Shown: positions 16,743-26,770, counted from the first letter of the stretch. The stretch is DNA of 64,000 nucleotides from Neobacillus massiliamazoniensis (GCF_001048695.1 NZ_CVRB01000003.1:496001-560000); one strand, 5' to 3'. Numbers and translations are program-made. The notes: generated from the letters alone by a model not told the origin.

Positions 16743-18161
16743 ATGAAAAAAATAATTAAAAATGGCACGATTGTCAATGCTGCAGATACCTATCAAGCAG
16801 AAATTTTAATTGAAGATGGAAAAATCACGCAAATTGGTTCTAACCTCTCAGCCATTGGGGCGGAGGTCATTGATGCCAAGGGCTGCCTTATTTTCCCCGG
16901 AGGAATTGACCCGCACACACACTTAGATATGCCTTTTGGAGGGACGGTTACAAAAGATGATTTTGAATCGGGAACTATCGCCGCAGCGTTCGGCGGAACG
17001 ACAACCGTGATTGATTTTTGCTTAACCAATAAGGGCGAGCCACTGAAAAATGCCATTCAAACTTGGCATGATAAATCCAAAGATAAAGCTGTGATTGACT
17101 ATGGATTTCACTTAATGATCTCTGAAATCAACGAAAATGTACTAAACGAGCTTCCGCAAGTGATTAATGAAGAAGGAATTACATCATTTAAAGTATTTAT
17201 GGCTTATAAAAATGTATTTCAAGCTGATGATGAAACCTTGTTCCGCACGCTTATTTCTGCAAAAGAACATGGTGGTTTAGTAATGGTCCATGCCGAGAAT
17301 GGCGATGTGATTGATTATTTAACGAAAAAAGCGATTGAGGAAGGGAAAACAGATCCGATTTATCATGCCTTAACAAGACCTCCTGAATTGGAAGGGGAAG
17401 CAACAGGAAGAGCAGCTAAACTAGCTGGTCTGGCAAATTCACAATTATATGTCGTCCATGTAACATGTGCAGAAGCAGTTGAAAAAATTGCCGAGGCACG
17501 GAGTAAAGGGTTTGATGTCTGGGGAGAAACTTGCCCACAATATCTAGTACTTGATCAAAGCTATTTGGAAAAACCGAATTTCGAAGGTGCCAAATATGTT
17601 TGGTCACCACCGCTACGAGAAAAGTGGAACCAGGAAGTCCTTTGGAATGCCTTGAAGAGTGGACAATTGCAAACCATTGGATCCGATCAATGCTCCTTTG
17701 ATTTTAATGGTCAAAAGGATTTAGGAAGGGATGATTTTACGAAAATCCCAAACGGCGGTCCCATTATTGAAGATCGTTTATCGATTTTATTCTCAGAGGG
17801 TGTGAAAAAAGGGCGCATTAGTCTCAACCAGTTTGTTGATATAACCTCTACTCGAATTGCCAAGTTGTTTGGTTTATTCCCTAAAAAAGGGACCATTTCC
17901 ATTGGAGCAGATGCAGATCTTGTCATTTTTGACCCGAATGTCGAGCGTGTAATTTCAGCGGAAACCCATCATATGGCCGTAGATTACAATGCGTTTGAAG
18001 GAATGAAAGTAACAGGCGAGCCGGTCTCTGTTCTTTTGCGTGGTGAATTTATCATCCGTGAAAAGCAATTTGTCGGCAAACCTGGTTCAGGTCAATATTT
18101 GAAAAGGGCAAAATATAGCACCAATACCCCGTTAAATGAAAGTGAAACATTATCCATTTAG
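16743..18161 (+). CDS. hydA: dihydropyrimidinase
   Basis: This cyclic amidohydrolase of 472 residues opens dihydrouracil or dihydrothymine to the N-carbamoyl-beta-amino acid. The dinuclear metal site is visible: GGIDPHTHLDMPFGG (first His pair), SFKVFMAYKN with the Lys that becomes carbamylated, a following HAENGD, the VVHVTCAEAVE His, and GSDQCSFDF with the last Asp. Length and motif order match bacterial D-hydantoinase/dihydropyrimidinase. The ATG has AGGAGGG upstream. The PreTA genes before it supply the substrate and the divergent amidohydrolase uses the product, so a dihydropyrimidine substrate is more likely than hydantoin. Confidence 0.93.
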   Translation: MKKIIKNGTIVNAADTYQAEILIEDGKITQIGSNLSAIGAEVIDAKGCLIFPGGIDPHTHLDMPFGGTVTKDDFESGTIAAAFGGTTTVIDFCLTNKGEPLKNAIQTWHDKSKDKAVIDYGFHLMISEINENVLNELPQVINEEGITSFKVFMAYKNVFQADDETLFRTLISAKEHGGLVMVHAENGDVIDYLTKKAIEEGKTDPIYHALTRPPELEGEATGRAAKLAGLANSQLYVVHVTCAEAVEKIAEARSKGFDVWGETCPQYLVLDQSYLEKPNFEGAKYVWSPPLREKWNQEVLWNALKSGQLQTIGSDQCSFDFNGQKDLGRDDFTKIPNGGPIIEDRLSILFSEGVKKGRISLNQFVDITSTRIAKLFGLFPKKGTISIGADADLVIFDPNVERVISAETHHMAVDYNAFEGMKVTGEPVSVLLRGEFIIREKQFVGKPGSGQYLKRAKYSTNTPLNESETLSI

Positions 18162-18191
18162 CCTTAAAGAGCTGATAAAAGGAGTGTTCAC

Positions 18192-19664
18192 ATGAAAAAA
18201 AGTTATTTAAAATCCCCAGATTTGCTGCCCATCCGACAAAAGGACAGGAAAATTACAAAATTAGGTTACTCCTTCATGTGGGTGGGGATGGTGGTTGTTC
18301 TTGCAACTTTTGCGATTGGCGGTGCAGGAGTCATCAGTCTTTCTCTACCTTGGGTAATTCTTGCAACCATGATCGGAAGTCTTGCCATTGGGTTTTTTAT
18401 TTCCTTAATCGCCGATATTGGGATTGAACATGGCTTGTCATTCCCCGTCTATATGAGAGCGCCATTTGGAACAATCGGCACCCATATCCCATCCATAACC
18501 CGTGGCCTTGCAGCTTCAATGTGGTTTGGAATTAACACCTATTTTGGCGCGACTGCCATGAATGGCATCTTAACAATATTATTTGGATTTGATAATTGGT
18601 TTGTTTGCTTTCTTATTTTTGCCATATTTCAATTGGTGAACACGGCAATGGGCATTAAGTCGATTGAGAGATTCGCCGATTTAGCAGCGCCTATTATTCT
18701 TTTAATCTCAATCTGGATGTATATATCCTTATCAGGAACCGCAACTACAGCAGGAAGAGACGTTTGGGGATGGGCGGAAAAGCCTGTTAGCGGCAGTGCA
18801 GCATTTTCAGCATTTTTAGTCGTTATCTTTAGCAATATGGGTTTCTGGGCTACTTTAAGTGCCGATATCCCTTCTATTTCCCGTTTTATCAAGGCACCGG
18901 TCAATGAAAAGAACTGGTTTAAACGAAACAAGGGCTCGTTGATTGGAAATCTAATCGCTATGCCGCTGACACAGACATTTATGATCATTATTGGCGCTGT
19001 TTCTTATATTGCGGTTTTAAACTATGATCCTGTGGTTGCACTACAAAAAGCTGCTAGCGGTATCATCCTGGCAATCTTACTATTAATGGTTGTCCTTGCC
19101 CAGTGGTCAACAAATACGGCAGCAAATGTCGTTCCTGCTGCTACGATTTTCTCGAATGTGGGCGGACCAAGGTTTCCATTTTGGGCAGGTGTCATCACAG
19201 CAGGGATCGTCGGGACTATCGTTCAACCATGGACATTGTTTGGCGTAATCATTCCCATCCTTCTTTTTGTTGGCGGGATTTTATCAGCGATTGTCGGCAT
19301 CTTGTTTGCAGATTATTACCTAATAAGAAAAAGACGGGTAAACGTACCAGAATTATATGAAGATCACGGTCAGTATAAATATCTCGGGGGAGTCAACCTG
19401 GCCGGCTTTATTGCTTGGATCTTGGGTGCCGTGGCATCATACTTTGTTCCAAATTACGGTTTTTTGGTTGGATTCGTTGTCGGTGCCGGCATCTATTATG
19501 TGCTCGCAAAATATTGGTGGTTTAAAAAATATCGACAAGCGGAAATCGAGGATCCAAATGATGAGAAATATTTAGGAATTTCAGTTGGCCGTGATTGGGT
19601 AATAGATGATAAAGGATTGGAATCGGTGTTCGAGGAAATTCCCAATAATGTGGATCTATATTGA
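18192..19664 (+). CDS. NCS1 family nucleobase:cation symporter, probable uracil/thymine importer
   Basis: The 490-residue protein has about 12 hydrophobic segments in the NCS1 pattern (PucI/CodB/Mhp1 family). Typical features are the early LGYSFMWVGMV helix, SFPVYMRAPFGTIG and STNTAANVVPAATIFSN, the central substrate-binding helix. It follows dihydropyrimidinase by 30 nt with GGAG upstream, so uptake of the pathway substrate is inferred. Allantoin, hydantoin or cytosine transport would use the same family and cannot be separated by eye. Confidence 0.88.
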   Translation: MKKSYLKSPDLLPIRQKDRKITKLGYSFMWVGMVVVLATFAIGGAGVISLSLPWVILATMIGSLAIGFFISLIADIGIEHGLSFPVYMRAPFGTIGTHIPSITRGLAASMWFGINTYFGATAMNGILTILFGFDNWFVCFLIFAIFQLVNTAMGIKSIERFADLAAPIILLISIWMYISLSGTATTAGRDVWGWAEKPVSGSAAFSAFLVVIFSNMGFWATLSADIPSISRFIKAPVNEKNWFKRNKGSLIGNLIAMPLTQTFMIIIGAVSYIAVLNYDPVVALQKAASGIILAILLLMVVLAQWSTNTAANVVPAATIFSNVGGPRFPFWAGVITAGIVGTIVQPWTLFGVIIPILLFVGGILSAIVGILFADYYLIRKRRVNVPELYEDHGQYKYLGGVNLAGFIAWILGAVASYFVPNYGFLVGFVVGAGIYYVLAKYWWFKKYRQAEIEDPNDEKYLGISVGRDWVIDDKGLESVFEEIPNNVDLY

Positions 19665-19692
19665 TACAAAGAGCATAGTTTGGAGGGATTAC

Positions 19693-19911
19693 ATGTCTGA
19701 CTACCAACAATTTTTAGGTGAAAGGGACAAAATCGATTTTCTCATTCAGAAGGGATTTCGGATAAAAGCCGTAACGGAACATCTCAATGGTTCTTCAGTT
19801 GATTTTTACGATCCGAATGGAAATGTTACGGAAACACTTCATATTGGAACAGCCAACGCGAGAAAATATTTTTCTAGTTTATTAATGAAACAGAATCAAG
19901 GGATTTTGTAA
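19693..19911 (+). CDS. small conserved-looking protein at the end of the pyrimidine operon
   Basis: Starting at ATG 19693 behind TTGGAGGGATT, this gene encodes 72 residues (MSDYQQFLGERDKIDFLIQK at the start). It has no membrane segment and no Cys. The centre, LNGSSVDFYDPNGN, looks like a small beta-hairpin domain. It lies 28 nt after the permease and before a terminator, so it is the last gene of the transcript. I do not recognise a family; an accessory role in pyrimidine use is inferred from position only. Confidence 0.65.
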   Translation: MSDYQQFLGERDKIDFLIQKGFRIKAVTEHLNGSSVDFYDPNGNVTETLHIGTANARKYFSSLLMKQNQGIL

Positions 19912-19916
19912 TGAAT

Positions 19917-19951
19917 AAAAAAGGATTGGTTTACCGAGCCAATCCTTTTTT
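19917..19951 (+). terminator. operon terminator
   Basis: AAAAAAGGATTGG pairs with CCAATCCTTTTTT around a 9-nt loop. It separates the catabolic operon from the regulator gene. Confidence 0.9.
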
Positions 19952-19979
19952 GGAAAAATAGCTTAAGGAGACCCAAAAG

Positions 19980-21596
19980 ATGAAAGAGCATTTTCAATTA
20001 ACCGTTTCAGATATATTAAAACGAAAGCACTTTGAACATGCAGTGGTGTTAGCAGGGGAGGATGGTCTCCAACGCATCGTTAAATGGGTTCATGTCATGG
20101 AAGTCACGAGTATTCGAAACCTATTAAATGGTCACGAGCTTATTTTATCAACAGGTCTGGCCTCGAAAGTTAAAGAAGAATTATTTGTCTCGATGGTTAA
20201 GGAGCTAATTGAGCACAATGCGGCTGGTTTATGTATTGAAATGGGAACGTATTTGTCGGATATTCCTCCTGAGGTCATTGACGTTGCAAAAGAGCACCAA
20301 TTTCCTATCATCGTTTTTCAAAAAGAAGTTCCGTTTGTTGAAATTACACAGGACATTCACTCCATCATTATTAATCAGCAATACCTAAAAATATCAGATT
20401 TAGAGAATTACTCTCAAACCCTAAATAAGCGTCTATTAACCATTGAAACCTATGAGGATATTCTGCAGTTTATTTTTTCAAGTCTTGATGTTCAAATCAT
20501 TTTTCGTTTAAAAAATCAGGATTTTGAATTTGTTCCTCAAATTCACCAAAATGAACAATTGGCCATTATCAGTCAGCTTCTCGAGGCAAAAAACCAGCAA
20601 AATCATCACTTTGCTTTTTCTCCAATTTTCCTATTCGGCCAAGAATACGCAGAATTAGCTATTTTTTCTAAGGATATTCCAATTAGTGAATTCGATTTGC
20701 TCATCTTAGACAGAACGGCGACTGCATTAGCCCAGCATTTATTAAGAGATATGTATGTAGAAGAGAAAAAGCGAGCCGAAGAATTTGAGTGGCTACATGG
20801 ATGGCTTGAGGGCGACCATTCGCCTGACATCATTCAAGAATATTTAATGGAAAATGGAATAAAAACAAAAACGAAAGATGCAATCGTCGTTGTCGCAAAA
20901 TTTTTTCCATTAAAAGATAAATTATCTCAGGATGTTACGTACTTAAAATTATTATTTCGTTCTGTTTTTGAACAAAACGGCTTTACGGTGTTTACTATTG
21001 AAAAAAGAAACGAATTTACCTTCATTCTATTAAATAATCGAACGAAAAAGAATCTAAAGGATCGAATAAAAAATGCAATAGTTTCGATTATGGAAACAGA
21101 ATTTATCCGAAAAAAAAGCTCTGTTAAGATTTGTATTGCTGCAGGTAAATTTATTGAAAACCTGAATGAGGTACATAAGAGTTATCAAACAGCAAAAGAA
21201 ACACTTCGTATTCAGCAAAAAATGACAAAAGGAGAAATCAATTATTTTTATGAAGATTTACATCTTTTCCGACTCATCTCACAAATGAGTGATCATATAA
21301 ATCTTCAAGAGCTGGCATCTGAATATTTACAGCCTGTCCTGCAATATGATCAAAAATACAATGGCAAGCTATTAGAAACATTAAAAACCTATTTAGAGTG
21401 TAACGGCTCAAAACAAGAAACTTCCAATAAGCTTTATATTGTTAGGCAAACTTTATATCATCGACTGCAAAAGATAGAAAACCTGTTGGGGGAGGATTTC
21501 ATGAAGCACGAAAAGCGGGTCGCCATTGAATTCATGTTGCTGGTGTTTGATTATTTTTCCGCTGCTGATCCCCAAAAGCTTAATCAAATACTTTGA
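19980..21596 (+). CDS. PucR family transcriptional regulator
   Basis: This 538-residue protein has a PucR N-terminal domain (residues about 8-125, with VLAGEDGLQRIVKWVHVMEV and ELILSTGL). A middle region follows, and the PucR C-terminal helix-turn-helix domain lies near residues 465-525 (KTYLECNGSKQETSNKLYIV then RQTLYHRLQKIENLLG). Family members sense purine or pyrimidine degradation metabolites and activate the catabolic genes. It lies between the first (preTA-hydA-permease) and second (dehydrogenase-aminotransferase) parts of the pathway, so control of both is likely. Confidence 0.9.
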   Translation: MKEHFQLTVSDILKRKHFEHAVVLAGEDGLQRIVKWVHVMEVTSIRNLLNGHELILSTGLASKVKEELFVSMVKELIEHNAAGLCIEMGTYLSDIPPEVIDVAKEHQFPIIVFQKEVPFVEITQDIHSIIINQQYLKISDLENYSQTLNKRLLTIETYEDILQFIFSSLDVQIIFRLKNQDFEFVPQIHQNEQLAIISQLLEAKNQQNHHFAFSPIFLFGQEYAELAIFSKDIPISEFDLLILDRTATALAQHLLRDMYVEEKKRAEEFEWLHGWLEGDHSPDIIQEYLMENGIKTKTKDAIVVVAKFFPLKDKLSQDVTYLKLLFRSVFEQNGFTVFTIEKRNEFTFILLNNRTKKNLKDRIKNAIVSIMETEFIRKKSSVKICIAAGKFIENLNEVHKSYQTAKETLRIQQKMTKGEINYFYEDLHLFRLISQMSDHINLQELASEYLQPVLQYDQKYNGKLLETLKTYLECNGSKQETSNKLYIVRQTLYHRLQKIENLLGEDFMKHEKRVAIEFMLLVFDYFSAADPQKLNQIL

Positions 21597-21746
21597 TTCA
21601 GCAAAAATGGCATCATGGATGTAAAAAAATAAACATAGTGTTCAAATCGTGGAAGAAATCGTTGCTTCTTTTTTACATTGTGTATAATGAAAGCCCTTTG
21701 TTTATACGAGATAATGAAAGTACAAATCTAGCAAGGAGGGAAATAT

Positions 21747-23213
21747 ATGAGCGTAACAAAAAATGATACTGCTGTTTTAAAAAATTTTATTAACGGTGAA
21801 TGGGTGAATTCAACAAGCGAGCAAACACTTGATGTTCCAAATCCAGCTACAAATGAATTATTGGCAAAGGTCCCCGTATCAACTAAAGAGGACGTGGATT
21901 TGGCCGTTTCCGCAGCTAAAGAGGCCTTCAAGAAGTGGAGTAAGGTTCCAGTTCCGAAGAGAGCGCGAATTCTTTTTAAATTTCACACCCTGTTAACAGA
22001 ACATCATGAAGAATTGGCAAAATTGATTGTTCTCGAAAATGGTAAGGCTTACAAGGAAGCTTATGGGGAGGTACAGCGTGGTATTGAATGTGTGGAATTC
22101 GCATCAGGTGCTCCAACACTTATGATGGGAGAAACCTTATCCGGAATCGCAGAAGAAATTGATTCTGAAATGTTTCGTTACCCAATCGGAGTTGTCGGTG
22201 GGATTACACCGTTTAATTTTCCGATGATGGTACCGTGTTGGATGTTCCCGCTGGCAATTGCATGTGGTAACACCTTCGTGTTAAAGCCGTCTGAGCGCAC
22301 ACCGATGTTAGCTAGTAAGCTAGCAGAATTGTTTACTGAAGCAGGAGCACCTCGAGGTGTCTTAAATGTAGTCCATGGTGCCCATGATGTTGTCAATGGT
22401 CTGCTTGTGCATAAAGATATTGCTGCGATTTCTTTTGTAGGTTCACAGCCGGTAGCCAAGTATGTATATGAACGAGCTGCCGCTGAAGGCAAGCGAGTTC
22501 AAGCACTTTCTGGGGCGAAAAATCATCATATTGTCATGCCTGATGCTCATCTGGAAAGATCTGTTCAACAAATTATCAGCTCAACCTTCGGAAGTGCAGG
22601 ACAACGCTGTATGGCATGCAGTGCGGTTGTAGTTGTAGGTGATAATCAGCCATTCATTGAAGCCTTAAAGAATAAAGCGGATGAGTTAATTATTGGCAAT
22701 GGAATGGATGATGAAGTGCAATTAACACCAGTCATCCGCAAAGAGCACCGCGAAAAAGTTCTTGGCTATATCGAAAAGGGATTGAAGGAAGGTGCCGAAC
22801 TGATCCGGGACGGCCGCAAGGAAATGAATGATTTTTCAGAAGGAAATTTCTTAGGTCCAACCATTTTCGATCACGTTACTCCAGAAATGACGATTGCGAG
22901 AGAAGAAATCTTTGCACCTGTATTAAGCCTTCTTCGCGCAAATAATTTAGATGAAGGATTGGAATATATTCGTCAATCCAGATATGGTAATGGAGCAACC
23001 ATTTATACGAATGATGCGAAAGCAGCCCGCAAATTCCGAGAAGAAGCTGATGCCGGCATGCTTGGTATTAATGTAGGAGTTCCCGCTACCATGGCATTTT
23101 TCCCATTCTCCGGCTGGAAGGATTCGTTTTACGGAGACCTGCACGTAAACGGCAAAGATGGTGTAAACTTTTATACTCGCAAAAAAATGATTACGTCTAG
23201 ATTTGATGGATAG
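21747..23213 (+). CDS. mmsA: CoA-acylating (methyl)malonate-semialdehyde dehydrogenase
   Basis: This 488-residue aldehyde dehydrogenase oxidises malonate semialdehyde to acetyl-CoA (and methylmalonate semialdehyde to propionyl-CoA) with NAD and CoA, losing CO2. The catalytic Cys is in [14 protein letters not shown] at residue 288. [20 protein letters not shown] and the C-terminal [13 protein letters not shown] are typical of the MMSDH/IolA subgroup. AAGGAGGG precedes ATG 21747. The following aminotransferase makes its substrate from beta-alanine, so the pair completes uracil and thymine breakdown. A TTACA-TTG-TGTAT box lies 74 bp upstream. Confidence 0.93.
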   Translation: MSVTKNDTAVLKNFINGEWVNSTSEQTLDVPNPATNELLAKVPVSTKEDVDLAVSAAKEAFKKWSKVPVPKRARILFKFHTLLTEHHEELAKLIVLENGKAYKEAYGEVQRGIECVEFASGAPTLMMGETLSGIAEEIDSEMFRYPIGVVGGITPFNFPMMVPCWMFPLAIACGNTFVLKPSERTPMLASKLAELFTEAGAPRGVLNVVHGAHDVVNGLLVHKDIAAISFVGSQPVAKYVYERAAAEGKRVQALSGAKNHHIVMPDAHLERSVQQIISSTFGSAGQRCMACSAVVVVGDNQPFIEALKNKADELIIGNGMDDEVQLTPVIRKEHREKVLGYIEKGLKEGAELIRDGRKEMNDFSEGNFLGPTIFDHVTPEMTIAREEIFAPVLSLLRANNLDEGLEYIRQSRYGNGATIYTNDAKAARKFREEADAGMLGINVGVPATMAFFPFSGWKDSFYGDLHVNGKDGVNFYTRKKMITSRFDG

Positions 23214-23276
23214 GAATGCTCCTGCGCCAGTGAAAACTTGTTTCGATGATAATAAATGATTTGGAGGGAAGAATCT

Positions 23277-24632
23277 ATGGTTCAAACGAGCAGCTCACAT
23301 GACCAATTACTGAAAAAGGATGAACAATATGTATGGCATTCGATGAAGCCTTTTAACCCCAAAGCCACCATTGTTGCGGCAAAGGCTGAGGGTGCTTGGG
23401 TTACAGATACCGATGGGAAAAGATATTTAGATGCGATGGCGGGCCTATGGTGTGTTAACGCAGGTTACGGTAGAACGGAGCTTGCTGAAGCAGCATATGA
23501 ACAATTGAAGGAATTGGCCTACTTCCCAATGTCACAAAGTCATGCTCCTGCTATTAAACTTGCTGAAAAGTTAAATGAACTGCTTGACGATGAATATGTC
23601 ATCTTTTTTTCAAACAGTGGATCAGAGGCAAATGAAACCGCCTTTAAAATAGCCCGTCAATACCACCAGCAAAAGGGTGAATATAATCGCTACAAAATTG
23701 TTTCCCGATATCGTGGCTATCACGGTAGCTCAATGGGTGCCTTGGCTGCAACGGGGCAAGCGCAAAGAAAATTTAAATACGAGCCGCTTGCGCCTGGATT
23801 TATCCATGTTTCCCCTCCTGATTCTTACCGAGATGATTGCGATGTTACTAATCCTAGAGAACTTAGTTCCATAAAGGAAATTGATCGGACGATGACGTGG
23901 GAGTTAAGCGAAACTATTGCTGCCTTGATTATGGAACCAATCATAACAGGCGGTGGTGTGCTGATGCCTCCTGATGGCTATATGAAGGCGGCAAAAGAGG
24001 TATGTGAAAAACATGGGGCATTGCTCATTGCGGATGAAGTTATTTGTGGCTTTGGACGTACAGGGAAACCATTTGGCTTTATGAATTACGGGATAAAGCC
24101 CGATATCATTACGATGGCCAAAGGGATCACAAGCGGTTATTTACCGCTCTCTGCTACAGCTGTAAGAAAGGAAATCTATGAAGCTTTTAAAGGCACAGAG
24201 GAATACGATTATTTTCGTCATGTGAATACATTTGGAGGAAATCCGGCTGCTTGTGCACTAGCGTTAAAAAACCTTGAAATCATGGAAGAGGAAAAATTGT
24301 TTGATCGTTCACGTGATTTAGGTGACCAAGTACGATTACAGTTATCCGACCTTTTGGAGCAGCACGCATACGTAGGCGATGTCCGTGGAAAAGGGCTGCT
24401 GATTGGAATCGAACTAGTGAAGGATAAGAAAACAAAGGAGCCTTTGGCTGAAGGATTAGTAAACCAAGTAATTGCTGAATGCAAGCAGAGTGGATTACTG
24501 ATAGGAAAAAATGGTGCAACAGTAGCAGGTTTCAATAATGTTTTAACATTATCTCCTCCATTGAATATCAAACAAGCTGACATGGAATTTATCGTAAAGA
24601 CAGTAACGGAGGCTCTATATAAGATAGTTTAA
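23277..24632 (+). CDS. class-III omega-aminotransferase, probable beta-alanine:pyruvate/2-oxoglutarate transaminase
   Basis: This PLP enzyme of 452 residues belongs to the class-III fold. It shows the FFSNSGSEANETAFKIAR phosphate-binding segment, LLIADEVICGFGRTGKPFG with the PLP-binding Asp, and Lys282 in MAKGITSGYLPLS. The start ATG 23277 has TTGGAGGGAAG upstream; an in-frame ATG seven codons earlier has none. It follows the semialdehyde dehydrogenase by about 60 nt. Conversion of beta-alanine (and 3-aminoisobutyrate) to the semialdehyde is inferred from this pairing. The amino acceptor is not determined by sequence. Confidence 0.9.
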   Translation: MVQTSSSHDQLLKKDEQYVWHSMKPFNPKATIVAAKAEGAWVTDTDGKRYLDAMAGLWCVNAGYGRTELAEAAYEQLKELAYFPMSQSHAPAIKLAEKLNELLDDEYVIFFSNSGSEANETAFKIARQYHQQKGEYNRYKIVSRYRGYHGSSMGALAATGQAQRKFKYEPLAPGFIHVSPPDSYRDDCDVTNPRELSSIKEIDRTMTWELSETIAALIMEPIITGGGVLMPPDGYMKAAKEVCEKHGALLIADEVICGFGRTGKPFGFMNYGIKPDIITMAKGITSGYLPLSATAVRKEIYEAFKGTEEYDYFRHVNTFGGNPAACALALKNLEIMEEEKLFDRSRDLGDQVRLQLSDLLEQHAYVGDVRGKGLLIGIELVKDKKTKEPLAEGLVNQVIAECKQSGLLIGKNGATVAGFNNVLTLSPPLNIKQADMEFIVKTVTEALYKIV

Positions 24633-24645
24633 TAAATTATACTTT

Positions 24646-24674
24646 AAAAGCGACGGGAAAACCGTCGCTTTTTT
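24646..24674 (+). terminator. terminator after aminotransferase
   Basis: AAAAGCGACGG and CCGTCGCTTTTTT form a GC-rich stem ending in a T-run, 14 nt past the stop. Confidence 0.9.
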
Positions 24675-24730
24675 CATCTTCTGTGAAATGTAATGAATAC
24701 TAATGTGATTTTATCTAGACGTACCTTACC

Positions 24731-25528
24731 TTATTCTAGGCAAAAGCTTTGTAATGCCTGTCGTTTTTCCTTGGTTAAACCGAACTCATGGGCGAAGTAC
24801 GCATCAATGTTTCCATACGTATTTGTAATAGACTGGAATGCGGTCTCTAAAAACTCTTCCTTTATTCCAATTATATTTTCTATGATTTGAAGACCTCTGT
24901 CATCAAAATGCGCTGAAATTTGCTGAAAGACCTTTTCAGTAAACTCTTTCATCGTTTCTTTTGTCAATAAATAATCTTCCATAACCGTATTTTTCGGAAC
25001 CCCAAGCGCCGATAAAATCAGAGCAGCACCAACGCCCGTACGGTCCTTTCCGAAGGTACAATGATGTAATAATCCCAAATTATTTGGGTCTTGGATAATT
25101 TGCATCAATCGTTTGTAAGCTGGATTGTTTAGTGGCAATTTGGAATATAACTCTGTCATATAATCTAAGCTAAGATTCTTGAAGAAATTACTTCTTGCCA
25201 TTTCTTCAAACGTGTCAAATTGATTGTTTTGCTCGATTGTCTGGATTCGTTCATATGTCACATTTGAAAGGATTGGGTCGGGATTCTTTTGTGCTTCCGA
25301 TTCATCTCGATAATCAATAATATATTTAATGTTTAATGTTTTAAAGAAATTCATATCTTCATCTGTTAAACCAGTTAGACCGTCTGAACGGAAAAAAAGT
25401 CCAAACTTTACTGTACGGCCATCAGATGTTTTATAGCCGCCCATGTCACGAAAGTTATTTGCTCCAATAAAAGGGACTACTCGGTTTGTAGGATATGTTG
25501 CATAACGATTTGCTGTTGAAATTTCCAT
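24731..25528 (-). CDS. tyrosine/lipid phosphatase, PtpB-like (Y_phosphatase3 family)
   Basis: This 265-residue phosphatase has the N-terminal NFRDMGGYKTSDGRTVKFG motif of atypical tyrosine phosphatases (MptpB, LipA type) and the P-loop HHCTFGKDRTGVG, with nucleophilic Cys, Lys and Arg. The downstream helix (GALILS-like, then ALGVPKNTVMEDYLL) also fits. These enzymes remove phosphate from phosphotyrosine, phosphoinositides or small phosphate esters. A TTGTATACAA palindrome 84 bp before its start is shared with the sugar transporter gene, so it may be in the same GntR regulon. Confidence 0.9.
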   Translation of the reverse strand: MEISTANRYATYPTNRVVPFIGANNFRDMGGYKTSDGRTVKFGLFFRSDGLTGLTDEDMNFFKTLNIKYIIDYRDESEAQKNPDPILSNVTYERIQTIEQNNQFDTFEEMARSNFFKNLSLDYMTELYSKLPLNNPAYKRLMQIIQDPNNLGLLHHCTFGKDRTGVGAALILSALGVPKNTVMEDYLLTKETMKEFTEKVFQQISAHFDDRGLQIIENIIGIKEEFLETAFQSITNTYGNIDAYFAHEFGLTKEKRQALQSFCLE

Positions 25529-25611
25529 TTAAATAAACACCTCTTCTAATTGTAATGTGGAACACTTGCTTATAGTAGAGTTGTATGTAAACATCCTCTT
25601 ATTATCGCAAG

Positions 25612-25621
25612 TTGTATACAA
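25612..25621. promoter_or_regulatory. GntR-type operator TTGTATACAA
   Basis: This perfect 10-bp palindrome lies 84 bp upstream of the phosphatase gene. An identical copy sits before the GPH symporter (26930-26939). A weaker TTGTATGTAA lies at 25580. Confidence 0.6.
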
Positions 25622-25891
25622 GTAGAATACTACCAAATTGTAAAAAAAACATTAATGTTTTTTTAAATTCTTGTAACTTTCGATTTTTAGTATTTGGCAT
25701 TTTGTATCCGAAAAGGGTGCACAGGATGATATGTTCTAGATTCCTAAAGCTATTGTAGAACTGGTTATGTGAAAGATAGGAAGAAGAAACCACTTAAAAA
25801 AGCGTTGTATATTCAGAAAGGAAAAAAAGAAAGACGCTGTCCCAAAGGTGTCAAGCACCACTATACGTACAAGTTCATGATAATTTTTCCT

Positions 25892-26026
25892 CTATGTTGA
25901 TTGGAGCGGAAGGTGCTCGACTCCTGCGGGAGTACGGGGCAGGGGAGACCCCACAGGCGCAACAGCGCCGAGGAGGCTCCCCGGACCGCCACTAGAGCGG
26001 AAATCAACAGACAAGTTTAACAAACC
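25892..26026. repeat. Bacillus dispersed GC-rich repeat, copy 1
   Basis: The unit starts TGTTGATTGGAGCGGAAGG and ends GAGCGGAAATCAACA with CAAGTTTAAC after it, so its ends are complementary (TTGATT/AATCAA). The centre carries GGGGAGACCCC and GCCGAGGAGGCTCCCCGGAC. It is much more GC-rich than its surroundings. The same unit recurs at 28460-28672. The rest of 25529-26122 has no gene; a hairpin GTGCCCC...GGGACAC lies at 26044-26072. Confidence 0.85.
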
Positions 26027-26122
26027 ATTAATAAAAAGGTGGTGCCCCTAAAAGTTGTACTTTTGGGACACCCTCTGAGTAATGTGAGGAAAAGTCATAG
26101 AAAATCAAGTAAAATTCAAAAT

Positions 26123-26770
26123 TTACATTCTTCCTTCCGTTACCAAACGATTTCGATAGTTGAGAAGAGTCTCTTTTACTATTTGCTTTGCACCTACATA
26201 GTCGTTGGATGCCATAGCTTGATAAACAGATCCATTAACGAGGTTAGCAGAATAATGAGGCTGGTGAGGAGTGCGCTTCCAGTTTATAGTAGCAAACATG
26301 CTAGTTTTATCATGATACGAATCCATAATTTGCAACATAGCTTGATTATTTAATGAGGAAATAATATAGCGTCCAAACAAATTGGAGTATCTGATGTATT
26401 CAGGGTAATTGTCTAGCCGGCTTGCTTCAATCTGTTTATTAAGATACTTTTCTAATTCCGAGATATCTATAGAACAACCGCGTTCATTAAAGGAATCTAA
26501 CGCATGCATTTGAAAAGAGGACATAACTTCTATCATATCCAACATTTCTTTAACCGAAATTTCTTTCACCAAAATGCCCCGATTCTTTAATGAAACCACA
26601 AAACCCTCCGATTCCAAATGAGAAATAGCAGTTCGAATCGGTGTTCGACTCATATTTAGTTCATTTGCAAGTTCGTTTTCCGATAATAATGTTCCAGGCA
26701 TGAAATCGCCAAGAATAATCTTTTGGCGTATTTTTGTATAGGCAATATCTATTAAAGATTTAGAAGACAT
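26123..26770 (-). CDS. GntR family regulator, FadR/FCD subgroup
   Basis: This 215-residue protein has an N-terminal winged helix (residues about 5-70: AYTKIRQKIILGDFMPG, LSENELANELNMSRTPIRTA, SHLESEGFV) followed by an all-helical FCD-like ligand domain. GntR/FCD proteins usually repress catabolic genes until a sugar acid or similar ligand binds. It diverges from the GPH transporter, with a TTGTATACAA operator between them. The same box precedes the phosphatase gene on its other side. Regulation of the flanking genes is inferred. Confidence 0.9.
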   Translation of the reverse strand: MSSKSLIDIAYTKIRQKIILGDFMPGTLLSENELANELNMSRTPIRTAISHLESEGFVVSLKNRGILVKEISVKEMLDMIEVMSSFQMHALDSFNERGCSIDISELEKYLNKQIEASRLDNYPEYIRYSNLFGRYIISSLNNQAMLQIMDSYHDKTSMFATINWKRTPHQPHYSANLVNGSVYQAMASNDYVGAKQIVKETLLNYRNRLVTEGRM

